From the NCBI RefSeq assembly GCF_006402735.1, contig NZ_CP017174.1, forward strand, positions 5,994,001 through 6,058,000: 64,000 bases of DNA, in the 5' to 3' direction. The position numbers and the translations under genes are program-made. The stretch is from Myxococcus xanthus (GTDB lineage Bacteria; Myxococcota; Myxococcia; Myxococcales; Myxococcaceae). Positions 52,204 through 61,058 of the stretch are shown in pieces (positions within the stretch are counted from its first letter, which is position 1; every line of letters begins with the position of its first letter). A model generated the notes under the pieces. The model saw nothing but the letters and a program-made list of their open reading frames with translations. It searched no databases and was not told the DNA's origin.

Positions 52204-52695
52204 AGTGCCACCGGGGCGAAAGGGTGCTCCCGGTAAATGCGTGTGATTTCTGGAAATGGCTCACGCAACATTCGCCCAATGGATGAGGCAACAGGCAATG
52301 CAGCAGCAAGCATTTAGCGTCTTCGGGATGCAATCCATTTCTCCTGTCCGCTGGCTATTGCTAGCTGCGTCGACAGGCGAGCCATCCGGCGCTCCAGCAA
52401 GACAGGAATTATTCAAACACAACATCCCCACCCGAGACCTCCTCGACACCAACACTCCATAACAACCCAAAACAAAGCGATTAGAGACATGCCTCTGGCC
52501 GCAAATCCCGATCACAACCTCTCACACTTCAATAAACATGGACCCTTTGTCCATAAGCCCACCCTCCAACCGTCTAGAAAAAGCCAATTCAAATCATCCA
52601 AGACACCGATCCGCACCCACGAAGAACTGGCAGTCAATCCAAATGATATACGTCGAATCGTGCGGAATAGGCCGCACTAGCACTGGAGGATGCTC
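52204..52695. other. Gap before the bacteriocin gene, with possible leader elements
   Basis: Clearly AT-richer than the rest of the window. ORFs here (52489-52680 plus, 52261-52515 minus) have no domain and poor start context. Near its end lie a -10-like TATACG (52648-52653, no good -35) and a 6-bp hairpin GTGCGG/CCGCAC (52660-52677), 7 nt before the GGAGG of the bacteriocin gene; the hairpin could control translation. Confidence 0.4.
52225..52266. repeat. 42-bp prophage repeat, copy 1
   Basis: 35 of 42 bases match 61912-61953. The core CCCGGTAAATGCG (52229-52241) also recurs with one change at 63411-63423. All three lie in gene gaps upstream of minus-strand phage genes, so a phage promoter or regulator site is possible. 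Confidence 0.5.
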
Positions 52696-53295
52696 TTGAA
52701 AATTAAGATTGCAATGCTTCTGAGTCCCATGATTATTGGGGCTTTCATTGTGGGATTCCCTACCACCGCGGCAGCGGGGGATGACTGCACAGAGACTCAG
52801 GCGCAGATCCAGGCGTGGATCGAGGAAAATGAAGGCATTCTTCCGACCACGCTGGAGGAAGTGAGTCGTCACCCGATGGCATACCGCAGGGCCATTCTGG
52901 TGGCGCTGCCCGCCGAGCAGAAAGCCGCGCTCTGGAAGGAACACACCCGCCAATACATGGCAAGCCACCCGCAGATGAGCGCAAAGCAGGTCGCGGTACT
53001 TGAGATGGTGCTGGCAACGATCAGTCCTCAGTTCTACACCGAGGGCGTTACCCCCGAGGTCCGACGAGTGCAGGCCGCAGTCAAGGCTGCCTTCAGTCCG
53101 GAGGAGGCCCGTCTCATCGTGGCCACGCTGGGGCCGCCAGAGACACCTGCCGCCGAGGCTTCACTGGCACCGTTATGCGAGTGCAGTCGAGTGGATCAGT
53201 GGTGCGGGAGCTTCAGGTGCAGGGCATATTCATGCAGGCAGCAAAGCGGGTGCGGATGGTGGGGGGGAGAACGTTGTGACGGACTCTGTGGTTGA
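52696..53295 (+). CDS. Fulvocin C-related bacteriocin precursor
   Basis: 199 residues. Signal peptide (hydrophobic to TTAAAGD), a helical ~140-residue middle (IQAWIEENEGILPTTLEEV, HPMAYRRAILVALP), and a Cys-rich tail of ~40 residues with eight Cys: LCECS, WC, RC, SC, SGCGWW, RC, LCG. The CxCS start, the GCGxxW turn and the eight Cys match fulvocin C of Myxococcus fulvus, a four-disulfide peptide bacteriocin. The tail is probably cut off to give the active peptide; the middle may be a chaperone or self-protection part. TTG 52696 is preferred as start because GGAGG (52685-52689) sits six bases before it; ATG 52690 abuts that site. On the opposite strand to all prophage genes around it. Confidence 0.75.
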   Translation: MKIKIAMLLSPMIIGAFIVGFPTTAAAGDDCTETQAQIQAWIEENEGILPTTLEEVSRHPMAYRRAILVALPAEQKAALWKEHTRQYMASHPQMSAKQVAVLEMVLATISPQFYTEGVTPEVRRVQAAVKAAFSPEEARLIVATLGPPETPAAEASLAPLCECSRVDQWCGSFRCRAYSCRQQSGCGWWGGERCDGLCG

Positions 53296-53410
53296 CCAGG
53301 CCTGCTCCAATCCCTGAGTGTGGTGCAAACCCTCGGATTGGCGGTTGGGTTCTCGCTAGTTCCGAAGAACCCAGCCGCGCGAGTCTCATGCTTCTGAATA
53401 TGTCCATCTT

Positions 53411-56400
53411 CTACTCTCGGGGTTTGAGGTTGTGTGTGAGTAGTCCCTGCACAACGTAAGTCCTCGCGAAGCGAACCGTGATCTTCATCACGTCGCCGAA
53501 GTCCCTTGTCTCGACACGCGCCACCCGTCCCGGAGCGACGCCATCAATCGTCTCCCCGGGGCGAAGCGCGTCGGTGCGAATCCAGCCGCGCTCAAACGTC
53601 CGCCAGCGATGGTCCGGTGTCACGACGACGGCGCGCCCATCCGTCATGGTGAGCGTGCAACGCGCTGCCTGATGCCTGCTGACGTGCGTCACCTCGAAGA
53701 TGCCGCCATCTCTCTCGTGCTCGTGCATGGTGAGCACCCGCATCCCAGGCCGGAGCATCTCGGCAGGCACTTCCGAACCATCGGCGAGCAACACCGGCTC
53801 CCATGGCGCGACACAGGTTCCGTGCGTGCCCCCACCACCTCCACCGCCGCCAGTCGGCGTTGATGCGGGCCCCGTCGCGCTTCGCACCATGTTGACGTTG
53901 TAGCTGCTCGGCGGGAAGAACCACCGCTCGGCGCTGTAGCCGCTCGCGTTGTGGAGCCGTACCTTCAGGTAAAGCAGCTTGTTTGAAAGCGAGTCCCGCA
54001 GCCGGTTGAACCTGTCGCCATACATGAAGGTGAAGCCCGCGCTCGTCGCGTTGCTGGCGTCACCGTCTACAGCGCCGTTCTGATACTTGCGGTCAGCCAG
54101 CGGCACCGACGTCCCATAAAGCCACTGGGGCGCGTTGCTGTCGCTATACGCCCAATAGAAACCCACCTCCATGAAGCGCAGCGCATCGAGGTTGTCGCTC
54201 ACCGACTGGGGCTGGATGACGGCATGGTAGTGCGCCCAGGTGAAGTTCGCCGCGCCACCAGCCGCCCCGGCAATCGCGTAGCCCTCAAGCACCTGGATGT
54301 TGAGCCGGTCGATGTTCGGCACGCCCTCGTTGTTGCCTCGGTAGTAGATGCGGCTTCCCGTGTCGGCGAGGGCCTGGACCGAACGGAAGAAGCCGTCGCT
54401 CAGGTAGTAGCGCCCCACCTGGACGTTGTTCGAGGCCACCTTGAGCGTCGTTCCAACGTTGTCGAGCTTCGCCCCGGCCGTAGGGATACCGCTGCCGTCC
54501 TCGGCGTAGTTGGACGTCTTGAGGGTGTTCGCCGCGAGCAAGTCGAAAGTGACCATCTTCCGCATGGAGACGGCATCGAAGTAGAGCCGCTTGCCCACGT
54601 CCGCCGCCGCCACCTGGGTTTCCCAGAAGAGCTGAACCCCCGTGCAACCGGCCGGGCATGTGCCCTTCACGGTGACGCGCCGATACGTCGTCCCGAGCTG
54701 CCCCAGAAAGACGCTCGTGCTCTGGCCCGCGTAGACACCGCTCCCGTCCTCCCACAGTAAATGAAGGCTTCCCATGCCCCCTACGGTGGCCGAGGACGCC
54801 TTGACGTAGACCTCGGCAAAGAACTCGTCTCCAGGGGAGCACTTGAGCCGCCCGCCTGGAACCTCCGAGCCATAGCCGCCCGTCCAGCTCAGCCCCGGCC
54901 ACGCCCCCGCGTTCGTCAGCTCCACCCGGCGCACCCACCGCCCCACCCGGGCATTGACAGGGTCCTCGACGAGCCTGTCGCCGTCGGGCGACTTCCCCAC
55001 CGCACGGATGCCCGCTTCGTTGTAACCGTTCGGAATGAGGTTGTCGGTGGGCGGGTACAGCAGGTGCTGGAAGCCGACCGCGGCATCGCTCAGCGACGCG
55101 CCCTCGAGCTGCTTCGGCGTGACGACGAGCTGAGGTGACGCGTCCCCGCGATTGCCGAAGCGGTCCCGAGGAACGACGCGCACGAAGTAGGTCATCCCCG
55201 GCATCAGGTCGGACACACCGAATGCCGTCGTGTCGAATGTTCCTCGCAGAGTGGAGCTGCTCGGCATGAAGCCGTTGGACGTCGAGACGTGAAGTTCGTA
55301 CCCAGCTGCAGCCGGGCCGCTCGAAGCCGGGGTGAGGGACAACGAGAAGCCGTTCACCACCGCCGTCACGTTGATGCGGAGAGGAACGAGCGGCGGGGAT
55401 GAGTGCGCGGGCTCGCCCAGGCCGGGGCGCGTGTCCATCTCCAGCCACATGGAGATTCCGAAGGAGGGCTTCCCGCGCGTTGTAAGCGTTGTGCGTGCGT
55501 CTCCCTCCGACGAGAAGACGTGGCGAAACCCAGTGACCGCCAGGTTCTGCGCGTCCGAGTAGTGAACGCCATTGGGGAGGAACCGGTAGAGGTCGCCCAG
55601 CTCCACCGGCAGGAAGAAGTCGAGATCGATTTCCTGGTCGGCGAGCGGCTCGCACAAATCGGACAGGGCCGCTTCCGCCATCCTCTGCGCTTCAACCTCG
55701 CGGTCGATGTTGCTCGAAGCGTCCTCGGCAATCTGCATGTACCGCACGCCGTAAGAGGCCTGACTCGCGGCGTCCTCAACGACGACACTCTTCGTCTTTG
55801 CGTGCCCCGCGACGTCCAAGTCGCCCGCGTCCGCGAAGACGACCTCCACCCTGTTGCGGACGTCCGTCCTGCTGACGGCGAGCTTCGCGACGTCGCGGTA
55901 GTCGTCCGGGCCGAAGGTCCAAGCGAGCGCCGGATTCGTCCGGGTGGGCTCGCTGAACGTCAGGGCGAATGTCCCGCTCGACTCGCGCCAGCGATAGCGC
56001 GCCTCCCAGCCAATCTGTTGAGCCAGGTCGCGAACGGCATCAAGAACGCTCGCCTTCTTCTGCGCGTACTGACGGAGCCTCCACCCGGAGGACACCGGGG
56101 CATGGAGCACCACGCCCGTCCCGTTGTCCGTCAGAATGGCCTGCATCACCGATTCGACGGCAACGCCCTGCGCGTCGTCACCATAGGCGCGCTCAACTTC
56201 AATGAACGTGTCCTGGAGCCGACCGCCCAAGTCACGCCCACGGAAGACGAGCTGCTCACCTGCGAAGTCGACTTCGTCGATGTCGCCGTGAAAAAGCGTA
56301 TGCCACTCGCTCTCACTGGGCGACACGCCTACGGGCGAAACCGCAGCCTCGACGGTGAACTCTCTTCCCGGCCGGATGAGCTGCCCGTTTGCGGCATTCA

Positions 56401-56647
56401 GCTTCGAGTCGGCCCGGAGCGGGGCCACGCTGAAGAGTTCAATCTGCCGCTTGAGCGTCACCGTCGCGGCCGAAACGGGCTGGTCAACGTCCTCGTCCAC
56501 TTCGACGGCGTCGAGAAAATCGCGGCCCTCAAGCTGGCTCAAATTCCGCCACGTCCCCGCGTCGTCGAGAACCTTCACCCGAGCATGGGAAGCGTGCCCG
56601 GCCGGGCTCGTGAGCGCCGCCAATCCCTGAGACGACATGCTGCGCAT
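53411..56647 (-). CDS. Prophage tail-tip/host-specificity protein with fibronectin III and C-terminal Hint domain
   Basis: 1078 residues. The N-terminal half resembles baseplate hub/tail-lysin-like proteins of siphoviruses (LFHGDIDEVDF, RGRDLGGRLQDT, ELGDLYRFLPNGVHYSD). A fibronectin III-like domain lies at ~430-515 (ELHVSTSNGF, PGMTYFVRVVPRDRFGNRG), then a beta-rich receptor-binding-like region to ~925. A poly-Gly linker is followed at Cys945 by a 134-residue Hint domain to the C-terminus. It should form the tip that touches the host. ATG 56647 follows AGGAAG. It is last in the tail module, 6 nt after the previous stop. Confidence 0.8.
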   Translation of the reverse strand: MRSMSSQGLAALTSPAGHASHARVKVLDDAGTWRNLSQLEGRDFLDAVEVDEDVDQPVSAATVTLKRQIELFSVAPLRADSKLNAANGQLIRPGREFTVEAAVSPVGVSPSESEWHTLFHGDIDEVDFAGEQLVFRGRDLGGRLQDTFIEVERAYGDDAQGVAVESVMQAILTDNGTGVVLHAPVSSGWRLRQYAQKKASVLDAVRDLAQQIGWEARYRWRESSGTFALTFSEPTRTNPALAWTFGPDDYRDVAKLAVSRTDVRNRVEVVFADAGDLDVAGHAKTKSVVVEDAASQASYGVRYMQIAEDASSNIDREVEAQRMAEAALSDLCEPLADQEIDLDFFLPVELGDLYRFLPNGVHYSDAQNLAVTGFRHVFSSEGDARTTLTTRGKPSFGISMWLEMDTRPGLGEPAHSSPPLVPLRINVTAVVNGFSLSLTPASSGPAAAGYELHVSTSNGFMPSSSTLRGTFDTTAFGVSDLMPGMTYFVRVVPRDRFGNRGDASPQLVVTPKQLEGASLSDAAVGFQHLLYPPTDNLIPNGYNEAGIRAVGKSPDGDRLVEDPVNARVGRWVRRVELTNAGAWPGLSWTGGYGSEVPGGRLKCSPGDEFFAEVYVKASSATVGGMGSLHLLWEDGSGVYAGQSTSVFLGQLGTTYRRVTVKGTCPAGCTGVQLFWETQVAAADVGKRLYFDAVSMRKMVTFDLLAANTLKTSNYAEDGSGIPTAGAKLDNVGTTLKVASNNVQVGRYYLSDGFFRSVQALADTGSRIYYRGNNEGVPNIDRLNIQVLEGYAIAGAAGGAANFTWAHYHAVIQPQSVSDNLDALRFMEVGFYWAYSDSNAPQWLYGTSVPLADRKYQNGAVDGDASNATSAGFTFMYGDRFNRLRDSLSNKLLYLKVRLHNASGYSAERWFFPPSSYNVNMVRSATGPASTPTGGGGGGGGTHGTCVAPWEPVLLADGSEVPAEMLRPGMRVLTMHEHERDGGIFEVTHVSRHQAARCTLTMTDGRAVVVTPDHRWRTFERGWIRTDALRPGETIDGVAPGRVARVETRDFGDVMKITVRFARTYVVQGLLTHNLKPRE
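53414..53815 (-). other. Hint (intein-like) domain of the tail-tip protein
   Basis: Codes residues 945-1078. Block A starts at Cys945 (CVAPWEPVLLADGSEVPAE), block B has TPDH (Thr1010, His1013), block G ends LLTHN (His1072, Asn1073). All residues for N-S shift and Asn cyclisation are there, but the next residue is Leu and only five residues (LKPRE) follow. So ordinary splicing to a Cys/Ser/Thr is impossible; cleavage as in bacterial intein-like domains is expected. Confidence 0.8.
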
Positions 56648-56653
56648 GGCTTC

Positions 56654-57415
56654 CTAAACCTCTCGCAAGGTGAATTCGAGCCGCTCGCCGATGACGCGCG
56701 CCCCTTGGTGGATGAATTCGACGAACTCGCCGTCCCGCACTTCGCCAAGCACCTTCGTCTCACCGACGCAGAAGGCCCCGCCCGCCGTCAGGTACGGCAA
56801 CGAGCTCCAGGCGCGAGCCGAGTGCCACAAGGCCACTTCCGGAACCCATGAGTCCGGCGCCATGAACGGCAGGCCGACGACGTCGTCGAAGCGCCGCAGG
56901 TTGAGCGCCCCGGTCAAAGACAGGGAGCCACTGGAGACGCTCAGCCCGCCCGCGCTCGCCGCAGCCGTCCCCTGCATCCAGCGCGCCCCATCGCTCCGGT
57001 TGATGACCTGGAGCCAGACTCCCCCCACCGCGTCGAAAAGGTGGTGCAGCGTCGTCCAGCGGGGCCCGAGCTGCATCGCCCAGGAGCAAGACACGCCCAG
57101 GGGCAGTTCGAAGCCGCCACCGAAGCGCGCGCCTTGAAAGAGGCTCCCCGTCGTAATCGATGAGGCAAGCCCCCGACTCGTGAAGGTGTCGCCGTCGAAC
57201 GCGAGTGCATGGCCGTCCCCGGCAATCAGTCCACGAAAGGCCAACGCCTCGACGGACGACAGTGGCCCCGTCTTGAACTCCCACTCTTGGCGCGTCGCGC
57301 GGCGCCCAAGCCGGTAGACGCCGCTGAATGAGCGTGAGTCGACGCCGATGCTCACCTGCCTACGCCGTCCCTCGACAACGGGCACGGTGATGCCATTCAA
57401 GCTCAGGAAGGGCAT
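56654..57415 (-). CDS. Prophage distal-tail-like structural protein
   Basis: 253 residues, beta-rich, no membrane segment. It lies between tape measure and tail tip, the place of the distal tail (Dit) protein in siphoviruses. Repeated phrases such as ITTGSLFQGARFGGGFELP and LTGALNLRRFDDVVGLPF suggest two jelly-roll-like parts. No firm family match. ATG 57415 is chosen because GGGAGG lies eight bases upstream; the ATG at 57430 overlaps that site. Confidence 0.6.
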   Translation of the reverse strand: MPFLSLNGITVPVVEGRRRQVSIGVDSRSFSGVYRLGRRATRQEWEFKTGPLSSVEALAFRGLIAGDGHALAFDGDTFTSRGLASSITTGSLFQGARFGGGFELPLGVSCSWAMQLGPRWTTLHHLFDAVGGVWLQVINRSDGARWMQGTAAASAGGLSVSSGSLSLTGALNLRRFDDVVGLPFMAPDSWVPEVALWHSARAWSSLPYLTAGGAFCVGETKVLGEVRDGEFVEFIHQGARVIGERLEFTLREV

Positions 57416-57416
57416 T

Positions 57417-59795
57417 TCAATACCTCCCATTCAGCCACTCGCCATTGCCGCGACGTCGGCCCGCTTCGCGCTTCATTTCGATATAAACTTGTCGTGCTGT
57501 CTCGGCGGGGTCATGCGCGGCCTGAATCACAATCTGCCCAACGCTGACGTTGCCGCCACTCACCGGGACAGCAGGGCTCGACGTGACGGGTGATGCACCA
57601 TGCGGCCTCTGCGGCTGGCCAGAAACCGGGTCCTGTGCGTTGAACCTCGCGAGCGCCACCTTGAAGCCGGAGGGAACGTTGCTGAGCGCCTCGGTTGCCT
57701 TCTTCGTGGCGTTGGCGTTCTCCCACTGAGCGACAGCGGCGGCAGAGTTCGCGGCGGCTGACTCGTAAGTCGTATCGCGCAGCGTGTTCAGCGCGCCGTC
57801 GACCTGGTCCATCGGGACTTTCATGCTGTCGAGTCCCCGTGCCATCTTCTCGAAGGCGCCACCGACAACCGGAATCTTGCTGAGCGCGCGGAAGACACCG
57901 GCAATGAAACCGACGATGGCGTTCCACACCGTCCCGACGCCTTTGACGACGTAGAGAATCCCCATCGCCACGATTCGCACGACGGCGAAGAACGCCTTCA
58001 TGATGGGGCCCGCGAGCAACGCCAGAGGCTGCGTCAGCGCGACGAGAATCTGACCCAACACGCTGATGAGCGGGGCGAGTCCCTGGAAGAGCGTGCCGAG
58101 CACCTCCAGCACCGGGGCAATCGCCTGGAGCGGCGCGAGCAGCATTTCGAGCACCGGAACGATGGCGTCGAGCAGCGGCGCCACCATGTTGAAGGCGGAC
58201 GCGAGGAGCGGCAGCACGGGGGCCAGCACGCGGCCGATGGCATCGGCAACGAACTGGATGAAGCCCGCCGTCATCTGAATCAACGTGGCGAACGTCGAGC
58301 TTTGCGCGAGCAACTCCGCGACAACGGCGATGACGCCGCCCCACACGCCGCCCACCAGCATCCCTTGCTCGAAGCGCTCGAACAGCTCGTAGAGCCCGCC
58401 CAGGGCCTGCGTGAAGCGGCTCGTGAGGGAGCGCTTCGCTTCGTCGACGGCCCTGGCCAGCGCGTCCGCGAGTTCCTTCGCCTTCTTCCGGGCGACCTGT
58501 TCGATGACTGCCGCGACGTTGCCGACGCTCGTCAGGAACTCCTTCGCGTTGAAGTTCCCAATCTGGACGCGGCCCGCTTCGATTTCCGGCCCAGCGGATG
58601 GCGTGCGCAGCTTGCCCTTCGGCCCGCCGAGCATGTCGTCGAAGACGCCGCCGAACTTCTCACGGAGGAATGCCGCAGCGTCACCGCCGAGCAGCTTCAC
58701 GCCATCAAAGGCGTAGCCCGCGCCAAAGGAGACGTCCGCCCAAACGGAAGCGAAGCCGTCCTTCAACTTGCCGAGTGCGCCGTCGGCGAAGCCCTTCAGC
58801 CCGCCGAGCAGCGCGTCGCCGTTCAGGTCCTTCAACCCTTCGAGCGAGGCCGCGACGCCGTCGAGGTTGAGCGCGCGGGCCAGCGGCGCCGCCATGCGTG
58901 CCAGGTTGCGCACCACGAAGGCGAACGTTTCGAGCTGCCCGCGTGCCCACGTCCCGACAATGGCCCCAAGCCCCGTGAAGAGTTCCCGGAAGAAGGCCAC
59001 CGCGCGACCCGCAACTTCGGTGACGCCCCGCCAAGCCGACACGAACATATCGCGCATGCCGGTGCTCGCGTCGTTCCACGCCTTGTAAAGCGTGCCCGCG
59101 AGCATCACGACGCCTGCAACGGCGAGCGCGACAGCGGCCAGAGGCGCCGCCACCACGAGGATGCGCGCGGCGGCATTGCGGAAGGCCGCAGCAAAGCCCG
59201 CGTCGACCTGCTCAGCCCCCTTCGCGACTTTCTTCAGGTTGCCTTCAACAACGGGCGTCTCCCCACGCACGAAGCCGGAGAAGCGCACGACGGCCTTTCC
59301 CGCGCCGTCCAGCGCAGGGACGACAACCGTACCCACAATTTCGGCAGTGCTCTTAACGACGCCAGCGGCAGTCCCCAGCGCGCCACCCGCGAGCGCCGCC
59401 GCAGTCCCCCATACCAGCATGGTTCCGACGGACTGCTTCACCGACGGCTCTAGCCGCTGGAACCAGCCGAGCGCGTGTTCGAGGACTTCGGAGAGTCTCT
59501 CAATGTGAGGAAGAATTGCTTCGCCGACTTCCGCGAAGACGTTGGTGAAGATGAGCTTGATTCTGTCGAGCCGCTCGGTGACGCCGCTATCGAACTCAGC
59601 CACGGCGGCAAGCGCGCCATACAGTCCCACGCTGAAAAGCCCGCCGATTGCGCCAATCTTCTTCCCGAGCTTCTCGACTTTGTCAGCCGTCTGAGCGACG
59701 TCCGCGACAACGCGCCGCATGGACTTGGAGAACTCGCCAACGGCGGCCGTGACGACGACATACAAGTCGCCAACTTTCAAACCGCCGCCAGCCAT
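57417..59795 (-). CDS. Prophage tail tape measure protein
   Basis: 792 residues: long helical N-terminus (ADVAQTADKVEKLGKKIG), several hydrophobic helices (for example 200-230 and 500-640) and Ala/Val-rich repeats, as in tape measure proteins of siphoviruses. It sets tail length and helps DNA entry. It is the longest gene after the tail chaperone pair, the normal position. ATG 59795 lies 6 nt after the stop of the frameshift product. Confidence 0.85.
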   Translation of the reverse strand: MAGGGLKVGDLYVVVTAAVGEFSKSMRRVVADVAQTADKVEKLGKKIGAIGGLFSVGLYGALAAVAEFDSGVTERLDRIKLIFTNVFAEVGEAILPHIERLSEVLEHALGWFQRLEPSVKQSVGTMLVWGTAAALAGGALGTAAGVVKSTAEIVGTVVVPALDGAGKAVVRFSGFVRGETPVVEGNLKKVAKGAEQVDAGFAAAFRNAAARILVVAAPLAAVALAVAGVVMLAGTLYKAWNDASTGMRDMFVSAWRGVTEVAGRAVAFFRELFTGLGAIVGTWARGQLETFAFVVRNLARMAAPLARALNLDGVAASLEGLKDLNGDALLGGLKGFADGALGKLKDGFASVWADVSFGAGYAFDGVKLLGGDAAAFLREKFGGVFDDMLGGPKGKLRTPSAGPEIEAGRVQIGNFNAKEFLTSVGNVAAVIEQVARKKAKELADALARAVDEAKRSLTSRFTQALGGLYELFERFEQGMLVGGVWGGVIAVVAELLAQSSTFATLIQMTAGFIQFVADAIGRVLAPVLPLLASAFNMVAPLLDAIVPVLEMLLAPLQAIAPVLEVLGTLFQGLAPLISVLGQILVALTQPLALLAGPIMKAFFAVVRIVAMGILYVVKGVGTVWNAIVGFIAGVFRALSKIPVVGGAFEKMARGLDSMKVPMDQVDGALNTLRDTTYESAAANSAAAVAQWENANATKKATEALSNVPSGFKVALARFNAQDPVSGQPQRPHGASPVTSSPAVPVSGGNVSVGQIVIQAAHDPAETARQVYIEMKREAGRRRGNGEWLNGRY

Positions 59796-59801
59796 GACGA
59801 A

Positions 59802-60370
59802 TCACCTCTTTCGCAAACGTCGAACGGACTGCTGGCCCGACGGCGACACGCCTGGGGCCTGTTGGTTGGAAGAGCGCCTTTCGAGTTCGTCAGCCTCTCT
59901 TCGCGCATAGGCGACGAGCCCGACGACATCCTCGTAAGGCATTTCACGGACTGCGTCGGGCGGCAGTTTCAGGAGAGAGGCAACCCCGTAGAGCAGGCTC
60001 GCTTCGGGGTCGCTGTCTATTTTCCCCGCATCTTCTCTTCGCTGACGTTGAAGACGTCCGTCAGGTCCGTCGCGAGGTCTTCAAGCCACGACTCGTCGAG
60101 CAGCTCGTCGATGTCGTTGACGGAGAACATCGGGCGGCCCGTCTCCGCGTCGTGAAGCACGCAGACAGCGATGCGCCCCAGCATGCGCGCCCCGGCCCGG
60201 TCTCCCGTCGGCTCGTTCTTCTCCGTCATCTCGCCAGCCTCGCGGGCCTGCTCAATCAGCCGCAGCCGGTCGCCCATCGTCGGCTTGATGATGTTCACCT
60301 TGACGCCGTCCACCTCCACCGATTTCAGGACGCGACGATTCTTCGCAAGCAGCTTGTGCTTGTTCGACAT
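59802..60370 (-). CDS. Tail assembly chaperone GT fusion made by -1 frameshift
   Basis: After codon 117 of the G frame, a slip of -1 on GGGAAAA continues into an open frame of 72 codons (IDSDPEASLLYGVASLLKLP ... RRLRKR), ending at TGA 59804-59802 just before the tape measure gene. The fusion would be 189 residues. The extension has no start codon of its own at its beginning and fills what is otherwise a 220-nt gap in a tightly packed operon. This is the lambda G/GT layout. Confidence 0.7.
60017..60370 (-). CDS. Tail assembly chaperone G protein
   Basis: 117 residues, acidic and helical, with VKVNIIKPTMGDRLRLIEQAREAG and FSVNDIDELLDESWLEDLATDL, like the chaperone G proteins encoded just before tape measure genes. 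It coats the tape measure protein during tail assembly. ATG 60370 has AGGAGA upstream. The stop TAG at 60019-60017 follows directly on a slippery heptamer. Confidence 0.75.
   Translation of the reverse strand: MSNKHKLLAKNRRVLKSVEVDGVKVNIIKPTMGDRLRLIEQAREAGEMTEKNEPTGDRAGARMLGRIAVCVLHDAETGRPMFSVNDIDELLDESWLEDLATDLTDVFNVSEEKMRGK
60020..60026 (-). promoter_or_regulatory. Programmed -1 frameshift site G GGA AAA
   Basis: On the minus strand the zero-frame codons CGG GGA AAA TAG contain the canonical X XXY YYZ heptamer GGGAAAA in the correct phase, directly before the stop. Slipping one base joins the long -1 frame. Confidence 0.7.
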
Positions 60371-60401
60371 GGACTCTCCTTTGGGTGTGAAACGAGACAG
60401 C

Positions 60402-61058
60402 TCATGGCGAGCCGTAGCCCCAGGCGAAAGCGGCGCCGTCTTCGGACTGGAAGGCGAAGCCGAGGAACTTCATGGTGTGCTCGTACAGGGCCCCGGGCGT
60501 CAGCTTGTGAGACAGCTCAGGCACCTTCACCCATGCGCGGAAGACTTGAGCCCCGGATGCCTTGCCAACTTCGATGAGCAGCGGAGTCCCTTCGGCCAGT
60601 GCTTCAACCTCGAGCTCAGTAAGGGCCAGCCCCGTCAGCTCCCCCGAAAAGTCCCGGAGCGACACCGAACGCCGCTTGTAGGCGTCCCCCATGACTTGCA
60701 GCTCGACGACGTCGTTCGTCACCGTGAGGGAGATGGAGCGCACCAGGGCGAGCGGATGAACGGGCAACGCGTAGCCCGAGACGCGCACGAGGGCCGACGG
60801 GCCGGGAGCGCTGGCGAGGTGAACGTCGCCGAAGAGCGGGTCGACGTAGGCGTCGACAGGTGTCCAGGCGTCGGCGTCCCCACTGGGGGAAACCTCGACG
60901 AACACAGGCGTCCCCGGATTGAGGCGGCGAAGCTCGGGGTCCGCGATTCGAAACTCAGTCCCCGTGGAGTCGGGCGCGGGCACGGCTTCGGCTTCGAGGA
61001 ACTCGGCAGGCTCTCCCGCGATAGACAGCGAGCCGACATGCGCAGCGATGGCGGCCAT
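60402..61058 (-). CDS. Prophage tail structural protein
   Basis: 218 residues, beta-rich, soluble. It lies between the tail tube gene and the tail chaperone, with a one-base overlap (TGATG) to the former. Phrases such as GTPVFVEVSPSGDADAWTPVDAYVDP and YEHTMKFLGFAFQSEDG suggest tail-tube-like folds, perhaps a second tube or a tail terminator. No firm family. Confidence 0.6.
   Translation of the reverse strand: MAAIAAHVGSLSIAGEPAEFLEAEAVPAPDSTGTEFRIADPELRRLNPGTPVFVEVSPSGDADAWTPVDAYVDPLFGDVHLASAPGPSALVRVSGYALPVHPLALVRSISLTVTNDVVELQVMGDAYKRRSVSLRDFSGELTGLALTELEVEALAEGTPLLIEVGKASGAQVFRAWVKVPELSHKLTPGALYEHTMKFLGFAFQSEDGAAFAWGYGSP

Noticed and set aside
52256..52680. Small ORFs on both strands in the AT-rich gap before the bacteriocin gene
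   Set aside because: No ribosome binding site, no domain, and codon use unlike coding genes here.
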